From the NCBI GenBank assembly GCA_038503065.1, contig JBCAMK010000010.1, positions 310,001 through 374,000 of the forward strand: a DNA stretch of 64,000 nt, given 5' to 3'. The notes below the pieces were generated by a model, which worked only from the letters and a program-made list of their open reading frames with translations, was not told where the DNA came from and did not search any database. The position numbers and the translations under genes are program-made. The stretch comes from Paragyromitra xinjiangensis. Lineage: Eukaryota; Ascomycota; Pezizomycetes; Pezizales; Discinaceae. Positions 24,576 through 37,309 of the stretch are shown in pieces (the stretch's first letter is position 1; the number at the start of each line of letters is the position of its first letter).

Positions 24576-24962
24576 TATCAATACATGTACCCAAGCCAAA
24601 GCGGGAATACGCGATGCCATAGAAACGAAGTTAGAATTTGCCGAAACAGCCTCCATGACGACGGCGAAACCCGGCCCCGGAGGATCGCACCATCAATCAT
24701 TGCGTCTACTTTTCAGCTATCAAAAAGTCCTCGAAATACATTACAACAGCGCTCCAGAGCGTGTAGCTGACGGCAGCTGGACATTATTAGAGGCAATTAC
24801 GACTAAAGTCCTAGGGTACCTGGCTTATGCTGCCCGGCTCGAGGCAGTATCGAAAGTGTGGAGAAGAAGGATGGAGAAGGAGGAGGACAGTCTATGTTTC
24901 CGTTGACAAAATTTACCCGGAGTTATTTTTGAGAGAGGGCTTATTTCGTGGAGGAACTACTA

Positions 24963-25127
24963 CCGTAGTAACTTGAGAGAGGGAACCTCACGCTAAGAAG
25001 TTGGAATTGCTTCTATAGGCAAGGCGTCAATTAAAAGGGCTAAAGCATGGCGAAAAATTTCTCACCGTCTTACCTATAGAGGCAATTCTAACGTCTTAGC
25101 ACGAGGTTCCCTCTCAGGTTACTACGG
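24963..25127. mobile_element. MITE-like fold-back element 2: 165 bp, ~62-bp arms, TA flanks
   Basis: The left arm 24963-25026 starts CCGTAGTAACTTGAGAGAGG. The right arm 25066-25127 is its reverse complement with about ten differences and small gaps. Only 39 bases form the loop. TA stands on both outer sides (24961-24962 and 25128-25129). The long arms would form a stable hairpin if transcribed. It is non-coding. Confidence 0.8.
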
Positions 25128-26070
25128 TATTAGGGGCCGTAGCCCGAGCCGAACGCCTACCGCTGTTCATAGAAAGATAAAGGATGTTTTGAGGGTTGGT
25201 ATTAGTTCCGTATTACATTCAACCCTTTTCACATCCCCGATATGTAAGGGGATTGTATTTTCATGCTTGGCTGGAGCTATGGAAATTTGCAGGGATTCTT
25301 AGGATCAGGGACATCTAGGGCTCGGGCAGCTCTAGGGATATCGTGGAAGTGATAGTCTCAAGCAGCCGGTTAGAAGCAGATAGAGGGCGATGCGAGTTTG
25401 TTAAGTTTTCTTACCTATCCTAACTAAAAGAAGAGAAATTCATTTAATTCGTTCCAACCGTAACTTAAAGCACATGGAGTCATCGTTTGTAAAGCCTAGC
25501 TAGACTTATAAACGTCAGAGAAATTTGTTCGAAAATTCAAAACTACAATTGGCGGTATCAATAACGAACGGTGGAAACCTTACATATAAGTGCAGTGCTT
25601 GGCTAGAATCAAGCAAGAGGAGGAAATACAATTAGGCTGATTATCAATATGGAATGGATAATGATACTAAGGAATGCATGGCAGTATATGAGCAGAGTAA
25701 TTACAAGCGAAAATGCGAAAATACCGCAGCTAGAAGATTCTAAGAACTAATTACGCCGAGAAATCACCGAACTAAATCACCATAGATCACACAAAATCAC
25801 TCGGTCATATTTTTATCTGTAAGATACACACCCTGCCGGATCTATGTTTATTCCAACACTCGCACAAGCCCAGCCCAGTGGATTCGCTCAACTGCAAATA
25901 TTGATGTTCAATCTTAAGATTCCCCGCTCAAGAACTGGGTATTCCCCGCATGTTTACTCTTCGCAAGCCCTGTCACCCCACAAGTTCCAAATATTTAAGC
26001 TTAGGATAAAACCCTCGATAGGTAAACTAACCCCCAGGCCTCCCAGGCCCTCAGGCTCCCATGATAAGTA
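25128..26070. other. Intergenic between two MITE-like elements
   Basis: No gene or RNA feature is supported. Short chance frames only. Confidence 0.35.
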
Positions 26071-26252
26071 CAGTCGCACCTCGCTATGCCGGAACTCAGT
26101 ATGCCAAATCCCTTGCTGTCCTGTACAAAATGCCCTAACCAAAACATTTTCCTACTGCAAAATAGATTTGCTGTCCTGGATTCTTTAGAAAACTTGCTAT
26201 CTCGTGCGAGATCCACTAGATTCTAGGTGCCCGGCATAACGAGGTGCGACTG
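26071..26252. mobile_element. MITE-like element 3: 182 bp, 22-bp terminal inverted repeats, TA flanks (pogo/Fot1-like ends)
   Basis: The left end CAGTCGCACCTCGCTATGCC (26071-26092 in full) and the right end 26231-26252 are inverted copies with one mismatch. TA flanks both ends (26069-26070 and 26253-26254). Ends of the form CAGTCGCACCTCG..TAT are reminiscent of pogo/Fot1-superfamily elements. No transposase is encoded, so it would be a non-autonomous derivative. A second, partly inverted motif (TTTGCTGTCCTG) recurs inside. Confidence 0.85.
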
Positions 26253-26335
26253 TACCACACCACCCTTCATATAGAAACCCTTCAGGTGATCCCCTAGAGT
26301 ACCCAAGTATCACAAAAAGTATAATGGCTTACACA

Positions 26336-26437
26336 AGCCCCACGCGGGGGTCGAACCCGCAACCTTGAGATACCCAAGTGATCACACTGGTAAGCCACTG
26401 TAAGAGTCTCACGCTCTACCGATTGAGCTAGCGAGGC
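26336..26437 (-). tRNA. tRNA-Lys(CUU) with intron, copy 3
   Basis: The mature part is identical to copies at 15152, 21416 and 42960, with a CTT anticodon. The 29-nt intron occupies 26400-26372 on the minus strand and is closest to that of copy 1. It lies 83 bases from the right end of MITE-like element 3. Confidence 0.95.
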
Positions 26438-27444
26438 ATGGAGAGTCTTCTACAAGAAGACATTCATGTTCCAGCAGAATATCATCGACCTGAGCATCTC
26501 AGTCATCCACTGTGTCAACAATAAGACAAACATCAGACGGCTAACACGAACAGCAACCGAACCAGCATCCAAAACCCATAATCCCCCCCCCAAGCAAAAG
26601 GCCTCCCATCCCGCGAGTAAAAAAGCATGAACGTTCCAGCAACCCTTAACTCACCGCATTACAAATCACCTCCCTAACCACCATTCCAATTTATTTTTTC
26701 CTCCCTTCCATACCACTAAGGCAACCAACCCAACCCCCCGAACCCGGGAAAGAAAAGAAGGGGAAAAAAGCAACATCGCGCCGGGAACGATAACGCGATA
26801 AACCCCACTAACCGCATCACCCCCACGAAAAAAATACCAAGATTGTGTTTTTCGGGGGGGAGATGCAATATGCGATGGACGGCTTAGCGTAGATTAAATT
26901 AAGTTCTTATCAAGGTACATCAAGAAAGGTCGATGATCAACGTGTCACCACTGCTGTGAACCCCACCTAGTCTTAAAATAGGGAAGACACAATATACTCC
27001 GTCACGAGGGTGATTCATCCAGTCCTCCTCACTCTAAGTATATCCGGAAGAGAGAAGGAAAAATGAAACTATGAAATGAAACCGTTCATGAAAAAAAAAC
27101 AAAGTCTACTACGTTTATACAACCTCCAACAATCACATCTAAGTGTATATCCATACTCCGAAAGAAACTGTAAGACAAAAAAAAGTAAATTCGTAGTATG
27201 CTTTATCCAAAAGCTACAGGCAGAGAAAAAAACGCCGAGATGGATACAGAAATAAGAAATGATAAAAATATAATCCTAACGACAAAAAATGAAATAAACG
27301 GAAAGTGAAATATCACCACCAAACAAGAAAAAAAGCCACTAAAATATACAGAAACCTCCCCTCAAGATCCCAAAAAAACCCTATAGTCCAAACAAACCAA
27401 AGTCTCAAAACACCTTTAAACCCAAATCCCACAAAAAAACACCT
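26438..27444. other. A-rich intergenic region downstream of NAD kinase
   Basis: The stretch is rich in A-runs on the plus strand, equivalent to T-rich 3' flank for the NAD kinase gene on the minus strand. No gene is supported. Confidence 0.4.
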
Positions 27445-29337
27445 CTAAGTAAATCCCAGCAAACTCATCTGTCTTCTCAACGGACTCCCCGCGTTCTCCT
27501 CCCCATCAGAACCATAGCACCCACTATCAGTATCAATATCCCACTCCTCCACCTTCTCAGCCCCCTCGCTACCTACAGCGCTATCCCCATCCCACGCCTT
27601 CTGCTGCGCCGCGCGAGTATTCCACCTCAGCGTCCTAGACACAGAATCGATCCACTCGGTCGGCGCACTCAGTACAGTTGGGAATGGGTATTGAGACGCA
27701 GCGATGGTGACGTGGTCGCCCTGTTTCAGCTCAACCCGCCCCTTACCGTCGAATGCACACCAGGCGGTAGCGCGGGAGTTCTTGGGTACTGACACACGCA
27801 GCAGCATGCTATCGTTCAGCAGCATGGGGCGGAAAGACAGCGTATGTGGGCAGATCGGGGTAAGGAGGATAGCAGGAATATCAGGATGGACAAGAGAGCC
27901 ACCGGCAGATAGAGAGTATGCAGTTGAACCTGAAAAGCTGTTAGTAGATGATCGGATATGATGAAAGGAACTGCATACCAGTAGGCGTAGAGAAAATACA
28001 GCCATCTGCTTGGACAACCGTCAAGAGATCATCGTCACCATACAGTTCCAGATTAGAAACGTATGGTGATGGGCCACGATCAATGACGAGTTCTGATAGG
28101 AAAATAAATTAGCCGGTGGCTCGAGGTATACATCTGGGGGGAATATCATGAACTTACCGTTCAAAACCTCAAACTGATCACCCTCATTCATTTGTCCATT
28201 TTCTTCCCTGTACACAGTGCACGTGAAGCGCATCCTCATATTCACCCTCATCCCATCGTTCAACACCTTGTTCAGATGCTCCTTATACTGTTCAAACTTG
28301 AACCCCGTCAAGAACCCTAGACTCCCGAGAGAGAAACTCAAAATCGGCGGAACAACCCTCTGGAACAGCCAACTCGTGAACAAAACCGTACCATCCCCTC
28401 CGAGCGTCAGAACCAGATCAAAAGTCTCCGGGCTACTCCAACACAAATCTGGTGTCCAATAATTCAACTGTGCCCTAAACCTCGGCTCCTCTTCAAACAA
28501 CGCTGGTGCATTGAACCGCTTCGAATCCCGCAACTTCTTATCAACATACACGTTAACCCCGTACTTATTCCCATACCTCGGCGTCTTCATAAGCCAGTGC
28601 GCAAGTTCCCGAGTCAACGTGACCAGCTGGTTATCTCTAGCCTTAGTGACGATCATGACGTTCTTAACGTTCATTTTGCAGGTGCGTCTCTGGAGCTGTC
28701 TAGCAACCTCCCGTACACCCAATGCAGTCTGCACGAGACGGGAATGACTCGTATATTCATCCCCCGTGATCTCCTCCAAAACACGCTCGACATTCACCGC
28801 GTCATCGAACCGCTGATGGTAGAAACACGGACTCTGTAAAGGAGGACCTAGGTATTTCGCCGTGGCAGGCGGACTAAACACCTGCTCGACACAATCGCTA
28901 AACTGCTCTTCCCCGTCCTCCTCCTCAACGCCCTGGTGGAAATTATAAGTCGGACTCATAGCAGAGTTTAAGTTCGCAGCGATAGATACCGGATCGAGGG
29001 AGGGTCTTCGTGAAGCTAGTGCTTTAAGGAGTGTTTGCCGTGGGATATTCTCGACAGAGAGTGGGTGTACTGGTTTTCGACGGGCACTGAAGGATGCAAT
29101 GGGGCTCTTAAGGAACGCGGGGGATGCCGGGGAAGCTTGCTTATAAACGGACTTTGGTGGGGGAAGACGGTGGTCGTCCTCCCTTTCGTCGTCGGCAAAA
29201 TAGAGGGCGGGAGGTTTCGCGCGAGAGGCCGCGACGGGGTGCTCGGGTGCAACGGCGGGTTTAGGGAGGGCGGGTTCCGGGGGCGAGTCTAAATGTGAAG
29301 AGAGGACGAAGGAGGGCGAGGATCCGGTTGATGTCAT
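27445..29337 (-). CDS. ATP-NAD kinase (Utr1/Yef1/Pos5 family)
   Basis: The product is 592 residues from exons 29337-28158, 28092-27979 and 27929-27445 (minus strand), with introns of 65 and 49 nt. It phosphorylates NAD(H) to NADP(H). The nucleotide-binding GGDGT motif is at residues 313-317 (LVLTLGGDGTVLF). SLGSLGFLTGF follows. The splice joins rebuild LNELVIDRGPSPYVSNLELY and the STPTGSTAYSLSAGGSLVHP loop, both diagnostic of the family. About 200 N-terminal residues are Pro/Ser-rich and probably disordered, longer than in bacterial enzymes and similar to Utr1-type fungal enzymes. The C-terminal ~60 residues are acidic and variable. No targeting peptide is evident, so a cytosolic location is likely. 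Confidence 0.93.
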
Positions 29338-32300
29338 CTTGGAATAGTTGTTTTATTTCCCTCAGTAACGTTAAATGATTATTATTTACTTCTTTTCTTT
29401 CTTCTGTCTCAATACGGGAACCGTGTAATCCGGCTACTGCCAATGAGGACAGATAATTGGTGAATGCGGAAATGCAGGGGACAGATAAGCCTGAGGCGCA
29501 CACTTTTGTAGTGGACTGTACGGACTTAGGCTTTAGTGTTCCGCAAGAATGTCAGCAATCCACGATGCAGGATAATTATAAGCTTTAGACAGAACAACCA
29601 AGAAGGGAAGATCTCCGAGGCAGATCAGATGTGTTCGGGAAGGAATAATAATCTCCATGCAACTTACCGTCGGATCGATTAGTACTGATCTGAGGAAGCA
29701 GAAAGATTGAAAAGACAAAATCACAGCCAAGTAGCTTGAAGCCAAGGAACAACGCTCTGCAGACTGAAAGTAAAATAAAAAAAACGTGAGCGAATGTCCA
29801 GCTTCATATGCGCCTACTCTCTACTAGTGCTCCCAGCCTCGAGCCTCCAGAAAGGGGGATGCGGGAAAAAGAGAGATGAGGGCGCTTACGATGCAGGGCC
29901 AACGAAAGGCAGAAAAAGAAGCAACTAGATCAAAAGTAACCGATGGAATATCGCGGGAATGAATCGGCTTTCTTTTGTTGTTGTCTCACTGCCCAGAATA
30001 TGACGATGATATTGGCGGTTTTGGGTGTGGCTTTTAGGAATTAAAAAAAGCAAATAAAAAGAGCACACAAAAAACCGCTTCCAGAGCGATCGTCGAATAT
30101 CAAATGCAACTCCAACAGCGCCGGCGGTAATGCGATAGAAAATCAGAAAAGTAAACGGTGACTAGAGTGAATAGGGAGTTTAAAGAGAATAAAAGGAGCA
30201 AACTGAACAAAAAGTAGAAAACAAACAAGAGGCTGGGTGCAGTGCTAACGTCGAGCTTCAAGCTGCGAGTGGAGGAAGAAAGTCCAGTAAATTGTAGGCA
30301 AGCTGGCGGTTTTTGAATGGACAATTTCAACTTTACGAATCAATAGAACCCCCTCATCGCTCTCCTATACTACCCCTCCTGAATCCTTCCTTCTTTCTTC
30401 CTGGTCCTGCGTAGGTATTCTCAGACGTTGGAAGGTATCACGTAGTCCGTAACTCTCATTCCTTTTCGTCTAAAGATCTTCTACTATCTGGTACTGAAGT
30501 CCGTGATTTAGGGGAAGGCAATCTCATCTCATCCCATTAGACACAGTATCCATCTGAAAAACAGAATCTTTTAACGCTCGTATCCCATGGTTCACGCAGG
30601 TTGGAAACAGTTGGTGCCGGAGCCACACTTTTTTTCAACTGTTCCTAGAAGGAGGGAACGGGCTGTGACACCCTACCGGTTTCAACTTCTGAGAACTCCG
30701 GCAACGGTAGCACCTTCACACGGAAGTAAACACGGTAGAGGCGGTTTCGTCCTTCCCGCCGCGAGCGGATATCGAACCGACAAACACATACCTTCTACGG
30801 TATTAGGCTATCGACAAAGAATCCTCCAAAACATCTAAAATCCCCCGTACCAAATATTAACCCGTTTCGTAAATAACTCTATCCTTTCAGGCCATAATAC
30901 CACCTCAAGCCTTACCCTATTACCCCCCACTCACTTCTACCTGTGGCTAAACACCAAGGCTCGAGCCGCCGACTTCTTCTCTGCAAAGAAGCTTGCTCTG
31001 CGACTCTGAGACACCCGCTCACCAGATGCGTCTCAGGTTTGAGTTTTCCCACGCGACCCTTCGGCAGTGACAGCAGGGTAAAACATGGGACACAGACAAT
31101 AACACGAGTGTTTTATGTAACCCACCACCTTCCTCTACGATGCTTTGTACAAGGTCGCGAAGCTACAACTTCAGTTTCGTGTTCTGGAGGTCAGTGTGCT
31201 GTTAACTAGCACTATACCTACATGTAGCTTCAATACAATGTTTTGTTATCACGACGGATTTTAAATCCTCCAGCTTATTACGGCTCGGTTAGTTAGCAAC
31301 ACAGCTCGCTTCTACACAGCAGGGTGCTCAGTAAGTGCGGGTTTATATTCACCCGATAGTAACGACTCCAGAACAGGTAGCGTTATTTACCTGTCTGACT
31401 TTTATGATAGAGCATCTTGGCTTCTGGGGGAAGGAATGAAGCGATAGGCGCCTTGGACATTGGCGCTCTACAGGGAAAACTCTGAGTCCGTGCGAAAACT
31501 CCACAACAAAAGCACAGTACCAGCCGCAAGAAGAAGAAGAAAAAAAACAACGTGATGGAGGTTTTATGGCGACTATGTCACTTGCATACGAGACATCTTT
31601 TTGCACATCCAACATTCAAGTTCCTTGATTTTGAAAAACAAACGGGCGTTATGGTGGGTATATGATGAACAATATTACTCAAATTTCAGGATTTCGTACC
31701 TACGGTTTGTTTTTTTTCCTTTTGTTCCATATCCCAAGTACCAGGTCTATACCATGATCCACACCAGCTGAGCTGCTACACGGAGGTATAGGTCGGTTCT
31801 TAGTACCGACGGGAATAACCGTGTGAGACGTGGTGTTAGTTTTCCTCTTTTTCCAAAAACCTGGATGAAGCCACGGGTCTGATCTAGATAACCTAAAGGG
31901 TCTGTTTGCATATATGCTGGCCTAAGGAAGAAAGAAACCACAACCGCCCTCACTTTTCCCAGGAGGGAGGAAGTACCTGCATGCGGCCCTGTCGGTTCAT
32001 ACTCCCACGTCTCCTAATCGGTAAGAAATGATTGGTTCAGCAGCTAACCCCGCACGTGGAGGATGCAGGAAGTGGTTCATGGACGAGCACTCGCACAACT
32101 CGCGTATCGCTCTGGGATTAATTCCAAATCAATGGGTATAGCCAACCAGATAGGCTCATCAACCGCTGGGTTTACCCTTCCTTTTGTTATGCCAACTACC
32201 GGTGGATGGAGTGTCGGAGTATGCAACCTTAATGACGCCCTTGGAATCGATGTTGACATCGCCGTCCCTGCGCTACTTCTCTGTTATGGTGGATGTGGTT

Positions 32301-32929
32301 CTCACAACGTGTCGGATGGATCCCGCGTACGCCTATTCTTCTGGTCCGGTAGAGGTATCATCTGTTTACACCGTCAGATTCTGCATACACCTACTATATC
32401 CATCTCCGCTTCAACAAAACTGCCATGATTAACGAGTCCCAGGACGCATCTACAACCAGGAAGACAGCGTTAAAACCTCGAGCAATACTACAAAGGCGGG
32501 TATCACCCCATCGATATTGACGATGAGATCCTCGACAGCTGTTACAGGATTATACACAAGTTCAGCTATGGTAGCTAGCGTACCTCCATGCTTGCGGGAT
32601 TTTTCAGAGGTAAGTACCATTACGGTAAGTTGAACAGAAGTACCACTAAATCCCTAGATCTCCACAATAGCAATCCCTTTCCGCACCCCAGCATAAATAC
32701 CGTTGTTTGTAGGGTTGACATTTTAGCTGCGATTTATCTGCTTGTCTTTAACTAGAGAGTGAAATAGGACCTAGATGCTTCGTTCCCGTCCGTCTATTGA
32801 TGGCTCTTTGCTCTAACACTACGTACCATTTCCATCAGGAACACCCTCTATCCAAACCCTCATCTTGTAATATTTGGGGATTTCCTCACTCGTATGCGTA
32901 GTTACCTACCTGCTAGACAACGTCCGCAT
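29338..32929. other. Gene-poor region upstream of NAD kinase
   Basis: The first part must contain the NAD kinase promoter, since that gene reads on the minus strand. No other supported gene is seen. Frames at 30587-30838, 30943-31209 and 32063-32428 have no recognisable domain. Their codon usage could reflect eroded mobile-element sequence, but no ends were found. Confidence 0.35.
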
Positions 32930-32947
32930 ACCTTGCTATAGCAAGGT
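32930..32947. repeat. 18-bp perfect palindrome resembling fused MITE ends
   Basis: ACCTTGCTATAGCAAGGT is a perfect palindrome. With its flanks (GTCCGCAT before and GCGATCGTA after) it resembles two copies of the terminal repeat of MITE-like element 3 joined head to head. It could be the remnant of an internally deleted element. Confidence 0.45.
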
Positions 32948-34551
32948 GCGATCGTAACTCCTTCATAAAGTACAAACTTTTTTATCTCCAAGTAAGATGA
33001 TTCACTATAACACGCATCAAACAAGTTGTATCTATGCAGCCTATAATGCAACCAAGTTCTGAGCACTTTTATGAACTAGATACCAAGTGGGCTGCCTGCC
33101 TGCCTGATCAAAATTAGGCTGATAGGGACTAGGCCTACGAGGTGCTGCCTGAAACCAAAAAAAACGCTGGAACCCTATTTCTCTACAATAACAAACCCCC
33201 AACAGGACTGATTACATTTCTAGCGCTGTGTTGGTCCCCAGAATTTATATAAAGAGCCAGCGTCTATCAAGATCAACGAGTCCCTCGTATCTCTAGCCTC
33301 CCCCTCAATCGCGATACCGGAAGCTCGGCGGATACAGAAACGTGCCCCCGCAAGAGTAGATGGGGGCTTAGTCGTTCATAGGTTCGCACTCGCCAACGCC
33401 CCTCTTTAGTGTCCAAACCCCCTGTCTGATGAATAGTGGCTAGAGAAACATACATACCAACTCACCGGAAACGCAGATCACGATGAGCTTAACCATTGGA
33501 CGGAACTCGGAAGCGAGAAAAACTTACTGTGTTCTGGGGATCCTATCACTCGCCTCCTCCCTTCCCTCCCTGCTAGAGTCATTGATACCCGCTCAACACC
33601 ATGCTCGTCTTCGACGAGTATGTAGTGTCCGTGGCGTAATCGCTTCTACAGTAGCTAACAGCGAACGGCGTGTAGAGTAACAAGCAATAATACGCTTAGG
33701 GCAAGAAATATCTACCGTGCCCCTATTTGCCGCTGACCTACATAGTTTCATTCATAACCAGTGCAAAACATAGTCTCAGCGAAATAAGTACCTTACACCT
33801 AGACTCACCGTCTCCCAAAAACAAGCCGATTTGACCGACTGCCGAGACCAGACATCGATTAAAAAATACTCCCACTGGCACAACCAACCATCATTCCCCA
33901 CCAACCGCCAGGACGCCAGCCCCCTTCTTTTTGCATGTGGTCTACAACGTGGCCGTCGGTGCCTGCATGTGATCTTACAGAACGCTAGATAACACGTTTA
34001 GACACCCGTTAGGAGATTATTCATAGGTTCGCACTCGTATGGCTTCACGATAGATGATGGAGACTGAGACTGAGGAACTAAACTCATTTTAAATATCCTC
34101 CCAATCCAAGTCAACCGAATGCCCCCTCCCAAATGATAACGTATAAAAAAGCCTAACTAATTCAAACTGCCGACCCACCAACCATGATAAAGAACCCTTG
34201 AAAGAAAAAAAGAAAGGAGGAAAAGTCTTCCTAGGAATATACATGCCAGAGAGTAAGGAAGGGAGAGAGGAAAAAAAGGACACTTTCTAATGACTATCCG
34301 TACTCCAATCCCACCGATTTTTGTTTGCCAATTGCCCCACCTTGCTGACCCATTTTTTTGTTTTGTATAATTATGTGAGAAAGATCAAACACCAATATCC
34401 ATACCAATACCCACCGTCATAACGTTCGTAAAAGTCGTAATAGAAGCCCTCCCAGATCTTAACCCAATCCCGAAAAAATAACAAAAAGGGGAAAAAGAAC
34501 GCCGCACAGAAAAAAGAAATATTATCGTAGCCTACCATGAATACCTCACCA
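32948..34551. other. Intergenic downstream of the CNOT11-like gene
   Basis: No gene is supported. An 18-bp direct repeat TTCATAGGTTCGCACTCG occurs at 33375-33392 and 34020-34037. Nothing else stands out. Confidence 0.4.
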
Positions 34552-35949
34552 TTACCCGCAAATGCTCTTCCACAACTCCCTCGCCTCCTTCACAAACACA
34601 AACCTCACGCCCAACTCCTGCACCTCATAAAACACCTCCTTAGCATCAACCACCCCAGTCCTCAACAAGCTGGTAATAAACAAACACAACAGCTGTACCT
34701 GTCTTGTCTGTGCTCTCCTCCCACCAACCCCATACTCACCATCATACCCAGCAGTTCCTTCCGCCATCGCCTCTGCGGATCGAATCGCGTTCGCCAAGAA
34801 CCCGTGCAACAACAACGACGTCTCACCCTCTGTCAGCAAGCGCGACTGTGCAATCAACCGATTCACTAAATCCAGCGTCGCCAGTGCAACCGGCAGAGAT
34901 GATAGTGTTGATAGCACCTCTGATCGACGCGTCGACGACGCGCCTTCGCTCAACAGCAGCATGACAATCCCACGCGCAAGAACCGGGTTGAATGAGATTA
35001 GCCCTGTGAGCGTGCTGGTGGAGAGGAAATCGAGTGGATATAAATTAAGAAGCGACCGATTCGCCTCTAAATGCTCGATAACGGTGTTAGTGAGGCTTGC
35101 TGGGATGAGTTCAGAGACAGCGCGAACGAGAATCGTGGAGAGCTGATCTTGCGCAGGAGCGCCATTGGACGGGGATTGCGTATTGGAAGTGATGCCAGAA
35201 GCAGAGGAATACCCAGACTCGTCGGTTGAGTTCTCGAGTAGGTTGCTATATGTGGGCTCTGGGTCATCATCGTAGAGACCTTGATCACGCAACGCGGGAG
35301 TGAAGGAGTTGAGGTCGATAGTGAAGTCAAGACCACGAGAAGCGCAGTCATGCGGCGTGATTTGCGCAAGCTAGGAAAAAAACACGTTAATATGACGAAC
35401 GTGCAAAAGTATGGTCATGGGTATGTATATATGGGATGGATATACCTTTGGCCCCTGTTCCGCAAGAATACCCTTAACAAACGCAACGCGAATCTTGAAC
35501 ACCTTCTCCTTAACACCCCATTCTCCAATTGGCTGTCCATCCTTTCCTGTGTTCGCTTTATGCCAACGGTCGAAATCACGCGAGACAGCAACCCAATGGC
35601 TCAAGCTAGGGTTCATACGAATGCCATATTCACGGTACAGTTCGAATAGCACGAACTCTGCATTCAGCATGAAGCCGAGGAGTTCCTGCGCCTGTCGCAT
35701 CGCGTCCACGTGTTGTGCATTCCCGTCCGTCTTTTTGTCGCCATCGCGTAGTATCTCGAGAACTGCTGTGGGCAGTTTTGCGTTCTCGAGGAGGTGCAGC
35801 GTGGTGTGGAGTTCGCAGACGCGGCTGAAGGGCTCAGAAACGACAGAAGGTTGGGCGAGGAAGGTGGCGGCTGTGGTTTGGAAGGTGATGGTCCAGACGG
35901 AGAGGATATCGATGAGGTCCGGGGAGAGGGAATCGCGTGATATCCTCAT
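34552..35949 (-). CDS. CCR4-NOT complex subunit 11 (CNOT11) family protein
   Basis: The model is 440 residues from exons 35949-35446 and 35370-34552 (minus strand), with a 75-nt GTATAT..TAG intron. The C-terminal ~180 residues match the CNOT11 domain: FNPVLARGIVMLLLSEG, then LDLVNRLIAQ, LLLHGFLANAIRSAE, QVQLLCLFITSLLRTGVVD and EARELWKSI. In animals CNOT11 binds CNOT10 and docks on the N-terminal part of CNOT1, linking the deadenylase complex to ribosomes and RNA targets. The N-terminal half is helical. A Ser/Asn-rich linker lies at about residues 190-235. I chose the ATG at 35949 because the frame above it opens only at non-ATG codons and -3 is A. The family call is good although fungal members are little studied. 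Confidence 0.85.
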
Positions 35950-37309
35950 AGTTGGTTTTTTTCTTCCTATTTTCTGTTTTTGGGGTCTGTTTTTCTCGTT
36001 TCGTTCGAGTGGCGATAAACGAGGTGGGAGAAATATACAAAAAGGACAGGACAAGAGACTCAATCAAGACTGCACCACCAAGGCTGCTATCGGACGGCTG
36101 CCACGCGCAGCTGCAGCGGAAGAGACGAGAAAAGGGGATGGATTGAGAGTATTAAAAATCAGAAAAGGCCGAGGAGGAAGAAGAGGGGGAAGGCTAGGAT
36201 CGATGGGGGAGTGAGGTTGCTGGCGGGCGATGTCTCACTTGCTGGCTGCTGCTGCCTGACTTATTATTATTCACAACGGGCGCCACGTGCGTTGTGCGGA
36301 GAATCAAACGGAGAGCCGCAAGTCCCGATGGGCAGATAAGAGTGAGATTAACGAAAAACTGGAGTGACGGGCGACGGGGAGATTCAGATCGGGAAAAGAG
36401 GAATTCGTTTCTTTTTACTTGGAACTGAATTAGATGGAATTGAATTTAAAGTCAGTACATGTAGTTATATCACAAATACAGAAGGGGGCGACTCTTTTTT
36501 TCCTTTCCCCGGCTGCGGGACCCTTAGCGCCACGGCTATCTACGCCCGTGAAGTTCTTTTCAAAACTCGGGAATAACCCTAACCCTGATAACTCACGATA
36601 CCCCTGGATTTACCGAATCATGGCTGGTGAGCCCAGCTGCCACTTTCTCCACCCATGCAACGTCGGTCCGCGGAGAGCGTTGTGGCTGTTTAATTTTGTT
36701 TCATAAGATTTGGTGGGAGGGATTGGTGGGGGAGATAAGTCTCATCTTATCGCAGGTGTAACAATGCTTCGGATAAAGAATAAACAATTTTACTTTCTTC
36801 AGTAGGTTAATGACACCAGCTGACGTTAATCTCAGCGGGTTGAGACGCACTGCTAACTTATTGCACTATCACTCGTGCCTGGAGAAGGGGAAGGAAGAAA
36901 GGGAAAGGAAGGAAAAAAACCCAGCACCAATAGGAAACAAACTATCATCACGTTCCCGTAATCACCGGACAATTCAGAGAAGGTCTTAATTTAAATATTT
37001 ATAGCTTCATTCGCGGTCGTCATATTCATACAAAAAAAAAAGTCCGAAAGGGTACCCAAGAAACGAAGAAGCCAGCCCACCAAATTTCCGAAAGTCACGC
37101 TCCGAAAACAAAACCCCCAACAAAGTAAAACAAAGAAGAAGCAAGGACGGGCCCCGATCTATCCCCTCATCAAAAGGAGGATCGAGAGTAATAAATGTCC
37201 CCTCTTTCTTCCTTCAACGCCAACCTCTTCCACTATCTGCCATTAAATCCTCCCACTACTTTCTCGGATACGGGTTATGTCGGGACCGGCGCACGTCCGT
37301 GGATGTGGT
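35950..37309. other. Intergenic between CNOT11-like gene and PMP3
   Basis: The first part is the promoter side of the CNOT11-like gene and the last part the 3' flank of PMP3. No gene is supported. Plus-strand frames here are antisense or chance. Confidence 0.4.

Noticed and set aside
35411..36214. 267-codon plus-strand frame
   Set aside because: Antisense to exon 1 of the CNOT11-like gene; composition is unlike a structured protein.
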